In this document: positions 1 to 13,600 of the stretch, piece after piece
How the letters are laid out: the number at the start of each line of letters is the position of its first letter
Position numbering within the stretch: position 1 is the first letter of the stretch
Assembly (NCBI RefSeq): GCF_000002075.1
Contig: NW_004797295.1
Location: forward strand, 2,230,367 to 2,294,366
Direction of reading: 5' to 3'
Source: Aplysia californica
Taxonomy: Eukaryota; Mollusca; Gastropoda; Aplysiida; Aplysiidae
DNA: 64,000 bases
Position numbers and translations under genes: made by a program
Notes under the pieces: generated by a model
Databases searched by the model: none
What the model was told of the DNA's origin: nothing
What the model saw: the letters and a program-made list of their open reading frames with translations, nothing else

Positions 1-700
1 TCCTTGATCCTACTGCATATATGGCTAGCCCTCTGGGACCCCCCAGTACCTACCGAAACAGAACAAAATATTTAAAATTCCTCAATCGAAGATGGAATAG
101 GTCAAAATGTCTAAGACAGAACTTTTTTTTCTGGCTCCCTTGCTTATCCTTCTTGGACAGATTTGGCTATATGGGGTTTATTACAGAGAATTGTAATGTT
201 CCTAGATTGCCTAGGGCCGCTGTGCTGATGGAGCCCTGGAGCGACTGCCCAGCATGCCAGTGAGTTAAGATATCTCTGTGTTTGAAACTCACAATGAGAA
301 GAATTATTATGAATCATCGCTTACACACTGAGCAACTGTGAAGTAGGGTTGAACGGAGTTGCCCAATTTTCTTGCCAGCACAACAAAATGTATATTTCTA
401 CATGAAAAAAAAAAGGTTTGAAGTATATTCATCATCGTCCCTTCTTTAAATCTGCCAGTTAGGAAGATATGACAAGCATCATAATCTTCTGCACTGAAAA
501 TGTACTAAGTGTAAGTAAGGGATGCATCATGCAGATTACCTTTTTTTTTTTCGAAAAGACATGACATTTCATCACTTTAACATTGTCTTTATTTTTTAAA
601 AAATCTTGGTGTTGCAATCTGGGAAGTGGGTGTTGATATAGTGCCATGTTTTGTTGGCGTTCAGCGTTATCTGTATTGTTGTTATGCTCATCCTGTCTAG
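1..700. other. Upstream intron sequence of HPS1, no gene seen
   Basis: No exon or RNA gene could be supported here. The first recognisable HPS1 exon begins at 701 after a pyrimidine-rich stretch ending in CTAG. The N-terminal longin-like part of HPS1 (about 85 residues in the human protein) was looked for and not found, so this stretch is most likely intron. Short open frames here have no recognisable motif. Confidence 0.6.
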
Positions 701-3700
701 GTGGATGACCTTCTCTTCATGGCAATAAATGGAGATGGATCTGAGACAGAAACCTTCCTTCGTCGGAAAATAAAAGTTTTCATCAGACTCATGAGGTTCA
801 TGTTTGGACCAGTGAGTGAAGAGTAAGTCTATTTAATTTTCAACCACATGAAGTAGCAATGAATGTTTGTCTTTTTTCTACATAGCTTTTCCCTTATCGT
901 TCGTTCAAAAGTTTTCATTTGGCATTATTAAATATGATATTAAGTCAGAATCATTTACATTACTATTTAATTAAGATATACACCCCCGGGGCAGTGCCAC
1001 TGACTGAAGTGTCTTTTGGCCATTCCCAAAGGGGGGGCATTTCTCGTTCTAATGTTGTAAATGGGCTGATCCAACAATGTCATGCTCATAACTGTGCCTG
1101 AACTACAACAGGGAACTGCTGCTTTTTCTTTCCTAATTCTTACTATCATCATTTTTCTCTACTTCTTTTGTATGTTGGTCACACTCTTGTGACCCGCTTT
1201 TTCCAGGGTGCCTTGATAGTCGAAGCAGACTTTGTGCTGTTGAGGCTAGAGAGGTGAGCAGAGTAAGTCTAATTCCCTGTAAGTTCTTCTCTGTTGACAT
1301 CCACCCCTTGGCGCTTATATGACCTTATGCAGCTGCGAGCGCCGTAAAATCTCTACTAAAACTAAAACTAAGGTAATACAATGTTGCCTTTTGTCATGAA
1401 ACTATATGTTCCACCATGTATATTTTCATGGTTTGATAAGCTTGGTAATTTTCTCTGATCTGTCTTTGAAACAAGTATAAGATGAACAAAGTAACATTCT
1501 AGGGGCCAGTTCCTTCAAGAGTTTAAAATACCTGATTTAAAAAAAAAGTCATCCACCAGCCATGCCTGTGTGCAGCAAAAGTCAGACCATGTACTTTAAC
1601 AAGAGAGGGTAGCTCATAAACTCTTGGCAGATAGGATGCTTACACACTGAAGTAATGGCTTCTGAGGATTTCACAAAACAGTTTCTTGCAGATGTATGTG
1701 GGCTGCTGTGTGATGTGCCTAAAGTTAGGATCACCTGAACATTTTTTTTGTCTCTTCAAAAATTTCGGCAATGACCAATTTCCCTACTATGTGAGATGGA
1801 AACAATATGACTAATAGAAAGCAATGATATAACTTGTGTTTCTTTAATAGTGAAAAATAAGTTATAGTGAAATCTTGGCAGTTTCCCACACACTGAGTGC
1901 TCTGCGAATGCCCGATAGCGTTAGACTTGACATAGATAGATTTTTTTGTGTCCAGTAAAATTTAGTTTGTGTCTTTTAGTCTGATTGTTGGCTGCATTAT
2001 GTTTCTTTGCTGTGATACATTTTGCTGCAGTGTTGATGAACTGTTTTTTATTGCTATTTTTCACAGGATGGGTTTATCACATTTGATCAGCAAGAAAGCG
2101 AAATGGGATTTTCTTCGTCGTGTCACTCGCCACTGGGCTGTTCTCGTGGATACGGAGCAAGAATTTCTTGTTGAGGTATTTGTTTCCATATATTGTTGTT
2201 TTTTTTCTAGGTCATGCAAGTGATAAGATCTTTTGCTAATTTCTTTCTTAACGCTCTGTTATTTGTGACTCTTATGTTGTTATTTTAGCAACTTTATATG
2301 AAAATTATGGTGTCAGTTGTGTACATCTGCTTGTCAGAAACTATTATTATTTTTCTTTTTGAGTTATGTGAGCTTAGCTGATATTTTATGTAACATGATT
2401 CTGTCAAACAAGTTTGTCACATTTTACAGCTTCTTTTTGTGGCCCTTGATTGATGTTCACAGGCTATAGAGAGGCTGCATGTGAACCAGATGGTCAGTGA
2501 GAAAAGTGTGGAGATTCTGGAGAAGGCTGTCAAGCAAATTCAAGCTGCTAGGGACCTCCCCACTCAACATGCGTTATTGCTGGTTAATAACAAACTGCTT
2601 GCACTCTATTCCAAGTGAGTACAGACTGGTACTATGTGTAACATTGTAGTTTACAGCAACATGTGAAGCCATGTGTGTCTGCATCCAGTGGTCAGATATG
2701 CGTTTGTGACGATAAACATCAGCAACTTGGAAGGACATTAACGCTTCCCTCAGAAATGTCACAACTAATGACTGTCAGAATGTGAATTGTTAACTTACAT
2801 TAAGCATCAAATGGTCTTATGTATTTCTTAAAGAATTTTTTGTTTGTGACTTGCTTGGAAAAGTTTTCTGGTTTCTTCCTTTTTGTCTCCAGCACCTTGT
2901 CATGTCTCAATTCTGTTAATTTTCACTTCAATCTGGGGATGCAGCCATGATGGATACCTACTTGCAGACATCCTGCAACAAATGGCAATGCCATATCCTT
3001 TCTCTAATCAAAAAAGCACGGAAAAATGTGACAAAATGTATTTTGTTCTTTCAGGTCATATTTCCACTCCTTAAACCACGAGGAGATTGGTCTTATAGAC
3101 GTAACTCAATAAAATGACCGAACACAAAATGAGAATAGACATCTGCCTTCCTCTTGAAAAAAAAAGAATGGTAATCTGAACATATAACCTCAAATTGTAT
3201 GGATTGAATTGCCTAATTTAACGTATTCATACAAGGTATCTGACCCATACAATCCGCGGATTCCAAGTAGTGTCCTTTTATAAATTTTGATTTATAATAA
3301 TATTGCTCCATTTGTTATTTTAATATTATTTCATTATTTTACTCAAATCAATTCTATTATTAGTATTATTGTTTTTTATATTGATGTTATGACCGTGTTT
3401 CTTCTTCTTCTTCTTCTTCTTCTTCTTCTTCTTCTTCTTCTTCTTCTTCTTCTTCCTCCTCCTCCTCCTCCCCCGTGTTTCTTCTTCTTCTTCTTCTTCT
3501 TCTTCTTCTTCTTCTTCTTCTTCTTCTTCTTCTTCCTCCTCCTCCTCCTCCCCCTCCCCCCTTCCCCCCTCACCCCTTCCCCCTCCCCCCTCCCCCTCCC
3601 CCTCCTCCTCCCCCCTCCTCCTCCTCCTCCTCCTCCTCCTCCTCTTCTTCTTCTTCTTCTCAATATTTGTATTATGATATTCATTAGCATTATTTATTTA

Positions 3701-4574
3701 ATTATTATTTATTTATTTATTATTTAATTGATGTTTTTTTTTTCTTAATTATCATTAATACTGCCCTTAATCCATAAACGTGTTATCGATAAAAATAGAC
3801 GGTAACATAAATGATGACACTATAAGGGGGGAGGGGGGGTGATGAGAAAGGGGAGGGGGGAGGCAATTACAGCGAATTATAGGCGATTTCCAGGTTGAGA
3901 ACCATAGATATGGGGTACATAGAAGCGGAACCAATAAATTGGCCAAAAGATATTATTAATCCGAATACAGGAAAGAGGCTAAAACAGCACCTGGACATGG
4001 ATGGCTGGTTCCTCTATAAATAAATCATTGATGGTCTGGTTCTTTTAGGTACATTTTCATATTGATGTCTTCTATGTGACTGCTTTTATTGTACAAATAA
4101 GCAAGGAAACGAAACTTTTCCACTTGTCAGTGCTATACTCTCTATCACTTCAGTAAAGAGAAAAACAATACCTGCCTCTTAAAGCTAAAAATTGAACTGC
4201 TCATTAAAGCAAAAAGAAGTTTATTGGCAACTGATTCCTTCACCCGCAATGCATTCTTGATGAAGTGTAGCATCTAGAACACATATCTCAATAAGTTAGA
4301 GTCAGTCACTGAAAGAAACCAAAAAGATCCCTCTTAACTTCTAAGGTAACTGAGTTTGAAGAAAACAAGCTTATTACTATCAACTTTCGTATTCAGTCGC
4401 AGTGCCCATGAACTTCGGCCCAAAGATATCCTGTCTGTGATGATCCTGGCTGGAACAATGTACCCCCAAACAGAGCGGCTGGAAGATCTCTTCTCCCGCC
4501 AGTATACAGGCCCTCAGTCGAAGTCTGAGATCCCATCAAGCATTGAGGACAACAGTGATGGAGGAGAAGACGAG
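701..4574 (+). CDS. HPS1: HPS1 exons 1-4 of this window (N-terminal region)
   Basis: Exons 701-822, 2067-2175, 2463-2614 and 4397-4574 encode window residues 1-187. The start VDDLLFMAINGDG aligns with human ECLFIAINGDH, part of the N-terminal longin fold that contacts HPS4. AIERLHVNQMVSEKSVEILE matches human [20 protein letters not shown], and HALLLVNNKLLALYS matches HAFLLVHSKLLAFYS. The first exon has two possible donors (after 811 and after 822); only the second keeps the frame into the next exon. The introns hold a SINE at 977-1371 and a long homopyrimidine tract at 3398-3661. Confidence 0.88.
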
Positions 4575-7500
4575 GTTTGTCTTCATGTGATCACATTTTG
4601 TTATTTTTTATTACAAAAAGTTTACTTTCCTTTTAGAATGTAGATAAAAAAGAGCACCTGGCTTCTACTTGAATGTCTTGTCACTAGTGGGAAATGAGTT
4701 GGGAAACATTTTGAGGGAGTGAGACTTAGAAACTGTTGGGACACACAGGCGGAATGAGCACACTAGCAAAACCAGTGAAACTATCGTATCTGATGGCTTT
4801 GATTTACTCTTGTCTTATAATGTTGGTGGGTTTTTTTTTCTCTTCTAGTATCACAGTGCACCCAACACACCAGGAGGAGGGAACAGGTCAAGGTCATCTT
4901 CAGTTAAATCAAACCACAACCTGGACATAGAAACACTGGATGTTCCAAGGAATAAAGGAGCCCCTTCTGCAATTGCTTCCAAAAACCCTCTCAGCGATGC
5001 ATCCAGTCAGCTGTCTCTTTCTGAATCTGAAACTGTGAAGTATACAGCCTCTTCTGATCCAAATTCTGCTTCTCCTCAAGTTGAAAGAAAGCCAAGAACT
5101 ATTTCATTGCTTGATATGTACAAAGAAAAGTACCCAGATTCTCTCTTTGAAGAAATGAAACCTCAGACTGTCAAGGAGACTGATTCAAAGAAGAATGCTC
5201 CTGAGAGGATAAATGATAAAGTGAGTGCTGAGGTTGTTGTTCACAAAGAAGTTGAGACAAAAGGAATGATTGAAGTATCAGAGAATGTGGGCAAAGAACC
5301 AGATGAAATTGCTGCAAACCCCTGCACAAATGAAAATAATGTTTCGAAAAGTGCTGAAACGCAAAATGGAAAGGCCCCTCCCAAGGTGACTATAACACAA
5401 CTTGGAAATGCACATTCGGAGGGCAGAGGTCAGATAGCAGAAAGTTCTTTCACAGCAGGAGCTGCCCCTGAAGTGGTAGCTATACACTCAGAAAGACCAT
5501 CCCATAATGCTGAAGCCATGCACACAGAGAGAACAATTTCACAAGGAGAAATTACTCAAATAGGGGAAACTCATTCTACTGTTCCCAAAACAGGAGAAAT
5601 GCCAGTTTTGGATGCAGAACCAATTCACAATGAGAATGTAGAAAAGTCTGTTGCTGATATTAGTATAGAACATTGCAACAAAAAACCTGAACAGGGTGGT
5701 GATGCTTCAGATCCCAGCGGTCCACAAAATACTCAGATTGCAGTAGATGAAACAGCCTTTGACTCAGTCACTGGAAACCCTGCTGCAATGTTAGGGACAG
5801 AAGCCCAAAATGTTCTTTCACCAACGAATACTCAAAAGAGAGATGATAGTGTTAACAGGAATGACTCCTTGAATGATGAGCCTGACCCAACCTTAGATTG
5901 TCAGAGTCTTTCAAAGACAAGTTCGGGTGCAGACATCACTCAGCTGACTCGGGAGAGAAAAGATAATAGGTCTACACCATCTTTTGTTCACCCAGACTCT
6001 AGCAACCAAAATGGGAAAGAGATACGTGCTTCGAGATCTTCCACTATGAGCTCTGGTCACAGTCAAGAGCAGGAGGGATCTTCTGCCGTGAGTGAGGTAT
6101 CACGCAGCAGTTCAGGTAATGATTACTCTTCTTTTTTTCCATTATGTCCTATAGGCTTTTTGGAAAGCAGTAATTTTTTATAGCAATCTGACCTCTGTTG
6201 TAAAGCCATGTCCTGTCTGCATCCTCTGATATCCTTTAGAAAGCTGCATGCTGGAGGAAAAATGCTCACTCACCAAGTTTCCGGTTTTATTCGTAAGGCT
6301 CATTAGCATCTCGCTCTTCCTTTCTCTTGCTTCAACATCAATTAAAGCACCAACACTATCCATTACTCTATCCTTTTATCGATTCAGGGTAGTTTTCATA
6401 ATGGCCGAGAAAAGAAAATAATTTTGAGTTACTTGAATTACAAATGAGTCAAACAAATATGTCAACTCCCTACATGTTCAAGATATCTGTGTTCTACTGT
6501 AAAAAGAAATGGCTTCTGTAGTGTAGCTATTTGAGAAATTCTTAAGTACAGATCATTTCAGTTTACATGATCCTGAATGGTTTGAATCCCAGCAATAGGA
6601 GTTTGGGGCCTCAAGAGTGCCAGTTATACTTAAGTTTACTTTATTCTTCCATTTACCTAGCATGGAAGTTCAGTTCATTCTTCTTATTCTTTAAACTCAA
6701 AGTTGGATTTTTTACATTAGAGTCAACTGTTTATTTTTTTTCTTGTCTTTTTTCTCTGTTGTTTCATGTATGGCTCAGTCATTTCAAATATGAGTAAAAG
6801 TTATCCCGAGCTGACAGCAAATGTTGGAGAGAGCTTTCCATCTACAGGACATAGTGCTGGATACCAGCAAGGCACCAAGAGAGTTTCTGTAAGTATACTC
6901 TGTGCTTGACTTTCTTTCTTTGTGAAAAGTTGTACCTAATCTCATTGCAGAACAATATCTTATATAACATGTTAGCCTTGTCAAAGGTTGGAGGTGAATG
7001 TGAATTTTTGGATGTCTGTGCTGTTTTGTTTTGTTTTGGCTGGCACTGGTAAGGACAGATGTGGACAAAAATACCTCCCAAAAAGAAGAAACAAATTTTC
7101 TTAGATTTCTCCCTGCAGCAGCTCAATATTACACTGAGCATGTTTTACCTTTCCCCTTCATATCTTTGTTTGTTCTTGTCTATCAATTTTTCTCAACTGG
7201 TTCATGCTGTTGATATTGTGACGGGTAGGGAGGCAAATGCAAATGGTTTTAAAATTAATCTTTGAGAAAGAAAATGCTTGCTTCTCATACCAAAATTCAT
7301 GGTATGTATCCTTTGTATGTGCAGAGATTGTCAGTGTATCACTTACTTTATTCTCAAGCTGTTGTATGCCTCATGTCTGAGTAGGAGAGATCAACTAGTT
7401 TTACTGGATTGAGTTTTTAAAAAATCCAGAGGTCTGATGTGACATTGCCCAATTAAAGGTGTCCTGGCATATGAAAATAAAAATAGAGCAAGTCTGTCCA

Positions 7501-7610
7501 GGCTGCTGTGGTAGCAAAATTTCCATTTCAACTACAGCTGATACCTGAAGAGGGATAAAGAGGAAAAAAGAGGAAGACGATGACATGCTGAAAAGAATTA
7601 CCAGTTTACA

Positions 7611-7649
<39 letters not shown>

Positions 7650-10600
7650 CTCTCTCTCCAGCCTCAACCAATACGTGCAAGTCCGAACCCGCAAGAGACG
7701 GGGACAGCAGAGTCCTCCGTGTTGACGTACCAGACAGCTGGCAGTGTGGTATCCTCTCCCAGCAGCCCGGCCAGCTATCGTCCTCAGAATGTCTTCCTGA
7801 AGACCTCCACATGTCGTTACTCCCCCTACACCATACACACAGCACAGGTGTTGCCTGGAGTCACTTTGGTGCTTTTGTCTCAGGTACCATCTCCTTAAGT
7901 TTCCTAATTGTAGTGTCCAAGTAAACTTTGTGTACTTTCTGTCTCAGGTAAATACCACTGTGGTTTTTTGTGATTCCAATTTCCTGTATGCTACTTGTGG
8001 TATGTCGTGAGTATGTATTTACCTTTTTGGAGTCTGTGAGTGGTTGGCGGGTGCTCTGGTGTGGTTTGCTTCTTTTTTCCTATCAAACATCTATCATCCT
8101 TATCTCTCCTCCTTCTTTTTTGTGTTTGTTACTCTCTTGTAACACCTCTAATATTCAGCACTTTTTTGACCTTATTGTGTTTCAAGTGCTGTAAAACACT
8201 TACTAAAACTAAAACTAAGTCTGTCCTGGTATAACACTTATCTTCTAACCAGCAGAGAATTTTGTTATCTCCGACTTCTTAATTTTCACTGTGGATGTCC
8301 ACATTCCACCAAGTTCTCTTTGATTCCAAAGGTCTTTTTTTAATCTTTGAAGTTACCGAGAATGTAGATTTTGCTCATTAATCACCTCACTACACTCAAA
8401 GTATAAAACTTGTGTGTGCCAGATTGAAGCCTGCGTGAGTAAGTTACTTCTTTTAAAAGATGTTATTTATAAAATGCTTGACTTGTTCTGGAAAAATAAT
8501 AAATTTCTTATCGTATGAACTCAGCTTAAATCTTCAAAGTCATCCATAACTGTAGCTATAATTTGATGCTAGTAACAGGGAGTTATAAAACCTGTTCTAC
8601 AGCTCTTTTTATGACGATATAATATAAAAGTTAGCGTCATTGCTCAAGCCCGTTGGTAATTTTTTTCAAGTTTTGAGAAAATGAAATAAAAAGAGAGTGC
8701 TTAAATCTGAACTGTGACCTAGGTACTTGTTATTTTTCAGTAGAAAACTAAGACGGAAATCACGAAACAGAAGCAAACTTTATTGTAAGATGCCTCTTGA
8801 TGTCGTTATTAATGAATTTCAATGTGGAAAACAAAATGTTTCAGGTGTCAGGTCTGGAGAAAAAGGGGTTGGTAAAACTGATTCTGTGTCACTCTCTGAT
8901 GGGTGTGCAGAGTGTTGTTCAATGGTAGAGCGTCCAGCAAAGTCGTAAAGTCGTAAAAAAGTCGTAAATTCGGCCCCCTAGTCGTAAAGGTCGTAAATGG
9001 TAGTAAATTTGCCTTGAAGGTAGTAAAAATTTGGCAAACGGTCGTAAATTAGCCTGCATACTGAGTGGTGAAGCCAGCAAGACTTTCCAGTGAACCCTAG
9101 CCGCGGTACATGACTCAGTTTTTGCCGGTCGCGATTGTGATATAATTATTCGTTCACCTTTTCCCCCTCCGAGAGTACGTTTCACGCAAAAAGCCGGCTA
9201 TGGCGGCAGGTAGAAGTGTATGTGACGCCGAGGCTCGATTGGGAAAATCAAGATCTACTTTCGCTTTCGTTACCACCCTGAAATTTGGCGTAGATAAACT
9301 GATAACGCAACATTTGTAATATGCAGGTTGTACAGTATACCCGCTTTGTCGCCGTGCAAATAAAATCAATAATTACTCGGACTCTTCACCGTGCTGTCAC
9401 TTGTGGGGGTGGGGGGTGAAAAGAAAATACAAGCTTTGTCCGATTTTTAGATTGTCGGGTTCGCCAGCGTGACAGGTCAGTGAACCTTCGCGCGAGGCAC
9501 TACAAGGTACGGCATCGGTGAGCACCGGCGTTTGTTGGGGTCGCCAAAGTTCATTAAAAAGTTGAGCGTTGCGAAGTATAGGACTACGGAGTAGGGCAGG
9601 GATTATTGACTTTTTAAAAAAAAGAGACACTTGGGGGAGGGGGGGGGAGCGGATGAAGGCAACACCAGAGGACAAAAACTGTAAGCAAATTTCAGAATTT
9701 TGATTAGATTTAGAGCCCTCTACGAAGCGCGCGTTGGTGCAGGCCTTGTGTGGAATCGGGATCCTTCATACCTTGTAAGCCGTGTTATTGTAATAAAGTG
9801 TTCGCGTTTCATTTGTTGAGTGATAGTAAATTAGAACAATATTGTAGCTTTCTGTTCAAGTCTGGCAGATTTTCAGTGTCACTGCCTCTTGCCCTCTCAC
9901 AGTTCTTACACCTCTCACACTGAATAGGTTTACTCGAGTCATTACGTGTGTGCGCGTTGTTGTGTAACATGGCCCTGGACAATGGAGAAGCCGGTTTGGC
10001 AGTCACCCTGTGTGTACACATTAGGTATAAATCTACCCCCCTCCCCCTCCCACCTCCACCAGGGCAGTGCTACTGACTGAAACGTCTTTAGGCCATTCCC
10101 AAAGGGAGGATATTAACATGCTCTTATGCACAGTAGAAATGTAAATGGGCTGATTTATCAATGTCATGCTCATACTGTGCTGGACCAGCGTAGGGGGAAC
10201 TGCTGCGTTTTCTGTCCTCTTCTTTACTATCGTCATTTTCCTCTACTTCTTTTTTATGTTTGTCACGCTTGTGAACTACTATTTCCGGGGTGCCTTGATA
10301 GTCGAAGCTTGATTCCCTGTTTGGACTTCTCTGTTGACATCCACCCCTTGTCGCTCATATCACCTATGCAGTTGCGAGTGCCGTAAAAACCTTACTACAA
10401 CTAAATCTAGCTGCAAGCAAGCTTGCGATCGTCTGTCTATCCTCCATTTTGTCGACTGGACTTTGTTGTGTGTTCTTTTCGTTCCATATGTTATGTAATA
10501 ATAATGTATATTATGTTATTGATGGCGCAAATTAACTCCCTTTTTCGAGCTGGTGTGGGGCTTGATTTGCTGGGTAGTAAATTTTTTTTCCAGGTAGTAA

Positions 10601-13600
10601 ATTTGTTCAGGAAATATAGCTCAGGAAATATAGCTTCAGGACATATCCCTGTTATGGTATAGTGTCATGATTCAGTTATCAGTCTCCTGACATCCAAAGC
10701 TTGTTTTGTTTTCATCACACTTCTTTTTTCAAATGTGGCAATACTTGCAAGAAATAGTGTTGGTTTGCAGGCTGTCCTTGGGATATTACAAGAAATTTGA
10801 CACATTTCTGAGTATTTTCAATAAAACCCAGTCTCACAGGATACCCTGAACTTTGGCTCATAAACAAAAAGTGTTGACGTGTCTTGAAAGAGGAAAAACA
10901 ATTTGAAGTAAATGGAATCAATTTCATACGCTACCTTTAAGAATGAGAAATCTCAGTAGGAAATAAATGAAACCTAAAGTAACTCGGATGTGTGCCCACT
11001 GCTATGTTGAGATTTTCCTTTTGTTTAGGGATGTGGAAATTTGGTGAAAAGTAAACCAGATACCTTGGCATGGATTGGATAAATGTTCATTACATGATTT
11101 TATGACATCTTTCAACAAAAGGCAAGCCTGGCAGCTTGTTGGTAGCACTTGTGTTCAAATCATAGTCCATTTGTAGAACATTTCCAAGGTGGGGGATATT
11201 AACATGTTCTTATGCTTAGTAAATTTTTAATGGACTGATTTATCAATGTCATGCTCATACTGTGCCGTAACAACGTAGGGGGAACTGCTGCTTTTTCTTT
11301 CGTCATCTTTACTATCGTCATTTTCCTCTACTTCTTTTGCATATTTGTCACTCTGTTGTGAACTGCTATTTCCGGGGTGCCTTGATAGTTGAAGCAGACT
11401 TTGTGCTGTTGAGGCTAGAGAGGTGAGCAGAGTTAGCCTGATTCCCCATTTGGACTCCTCTGTTGACATCCACCCCTTGGCGCTCATATGACCTTTCGCA
11501 GTTGTGAGCACCGTAAAACCTTACTAAAACTGAAAGCAGTTTGTAGAAGACTGCCCAAATGTTTGTGAATTTTTTCTGTAAAAGAGTCAAGAAACTCACA
11601 GTTTGGAATATCTATCTATGGCTACTTTTCTTAAACATTATATTAGATTGCTGAATCTTTACTCAAATTTTAATGTTCCATTTTTCAGGCTCCAAGACAT
11701 ATATTTGCTGACTACTTGTACCAAGTGATTCACAATGTTCAAGATCTCTTGTACGGCCGTAGGAGTGAGTTACCTCGGTCTAGGAGCTTGTATGTCTATG
11801 ATATCATCAATTCACAACTGGCAAAACTGCACAACAACTTGAAAAAATTCAAGGTAAGGTAGTTAAATTGATGCTTATTAAATAGTGACAGCGACAGTAA
11901 AAAGTTTTATACAATACATGAAATATCTACAAAGAAATTTGTTTTAAGGATTTAGTAACATATTTACCTTCTGACATGTCATCAGGGGGCTCTCATGGCC
12001 TAGAGGTTAAGGTGTTCGCCTCTCATTCAGTAGGTCATGGGTTTGAATGTTTAATTTGTCCCACACGCTCATATCACCTTATGCAGTTGCGAGCGCTGTA
12101 AAAACTTACCAAAAAAAAAGAGGGACATGTCATCAGAATAAATGCATCATTGCTTCAAGTGGTTGGGGGGGGGGAGGGGGTGAGTGTGCTCAAGTATTAT
12201 CTGCTCTATGTACACATGGTGTTACTGCTGTCTTAATCTGTTCTTGGCTAATAATAGTATTGGTTATCATGCTTACATGTCATGAACTACAACTCAGTGA
12301 CTTAACAACATGTATGTCATTGGCAGAGAAAGTTACGAATCTGCTTACACCCTTACTTTCAGTATGACTCTTTCAATGAAGAGGCTGTACGTATATCTCT
12401 TAAAGACTGACAAACAATTGTCATTTGTTTATATTGTGAGAGACATGAGCTCAAAATCTTTGTGAACCTGTTGTTGATCTTCAGGGCAAAGTGAGGAACC
12501 TCAGCTATGACATTCATGCTCGTTGGGAAAAAGAAGATCTTAAACGCAAGTTGCTGGACTTCCTAGAGAGAGACAAGAGGACGCCCATACCTCCAGAGTA
12601 AGTTAAATATCGCCATTACTGTGCTTATTCATTGTGAACAATTTTTTTTGGTATATTTATGTACAGACAAACACGGGTAACTCGAATTCGTCAAGGATTG
12701 GAAATAGTGTTTGAGATTTCCATAATTCATCATGTCTGTGAAAGCACCGAATACAAAGAAATAGAGAAAAAATCAAGGGAGGTAAACAAGAACATAAAAA
12801 CAATTAATGTGGTTAGCTCCCTTGATTAAGGAGTTGACGGTGTGAAAGCAAGAAGGTGAATGAAAGTGGAAAGCAGAAAATCTCATTTGTGCACAGCCGG
12901 GTCCTACGTCACTACTTTTCTCTCATTTCATTGGCTTACAGAAAGTTACGCCTCTTGCCATCCGCACCGTGCTTGTCCCACAGCGTGATTGCACGCGTGA
13001 TGAACCAGTCATTCGAAGCGGTCAACATCTCTCCCCAACTTCCTTTCCCCCTACCCCCTTCCTCCAGCCTCTCATGGTGAGACAAGGACTATGTTTTGGC
13101 TGTAGCAATAACTAAGAAACACTTACCCGCAGCCAGAAAGCCGTTAAGCCGGGTCTTTAGTTGAGAATGTGAAGTGGATTCGTTCGAGATTTGAGTGTTG
13201 TGTGTTTGGGAACTCCCTGAAGTCAATACAAAGAAAACATAAGGACTGAGGAATATGGTTGGTGCCTTTCATTTTGTTTCTGTTAATGTAGACCATACAT
13301 ATGTGTTCCATTGTGACCAATGCTCTTTACTGTGATTCTTATATTCCACTTTGTCCTATTCTGTCCCAACATGACCTCGTACCTGATGTCAGATCCTTTA
13401 CTTTCAATGTTTCTTCCACTCTTTCCTTATTTGCTAAATGGTTATTGTGCTGATGCTGACAATCAATATGAAGCAATATTGAAAGCACAGCTTTTGTAGG
13501 TGGGTATCCAGTTGAATGAGTTTTTAAATAACCCTGCAACCACCAGCTATGGTTTTTGTTTTATTTTTATTTTAAAATAAAAAATTGCTTAAATTAATTT

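Noticed and set aside
3287-3727. Long frames of Leu/Pro on the plus strand and Arg/Gly/Lys on the minus strand
   Set aside because: They are translations of the homopyrimidine tract in an intron, with no start context or conserved part.
12655-13200. GGGTAACTCGAATTCGTCAA, like a pogo element end
   Set aside because: No inverted partner could be found within the likely range, so no element is called.
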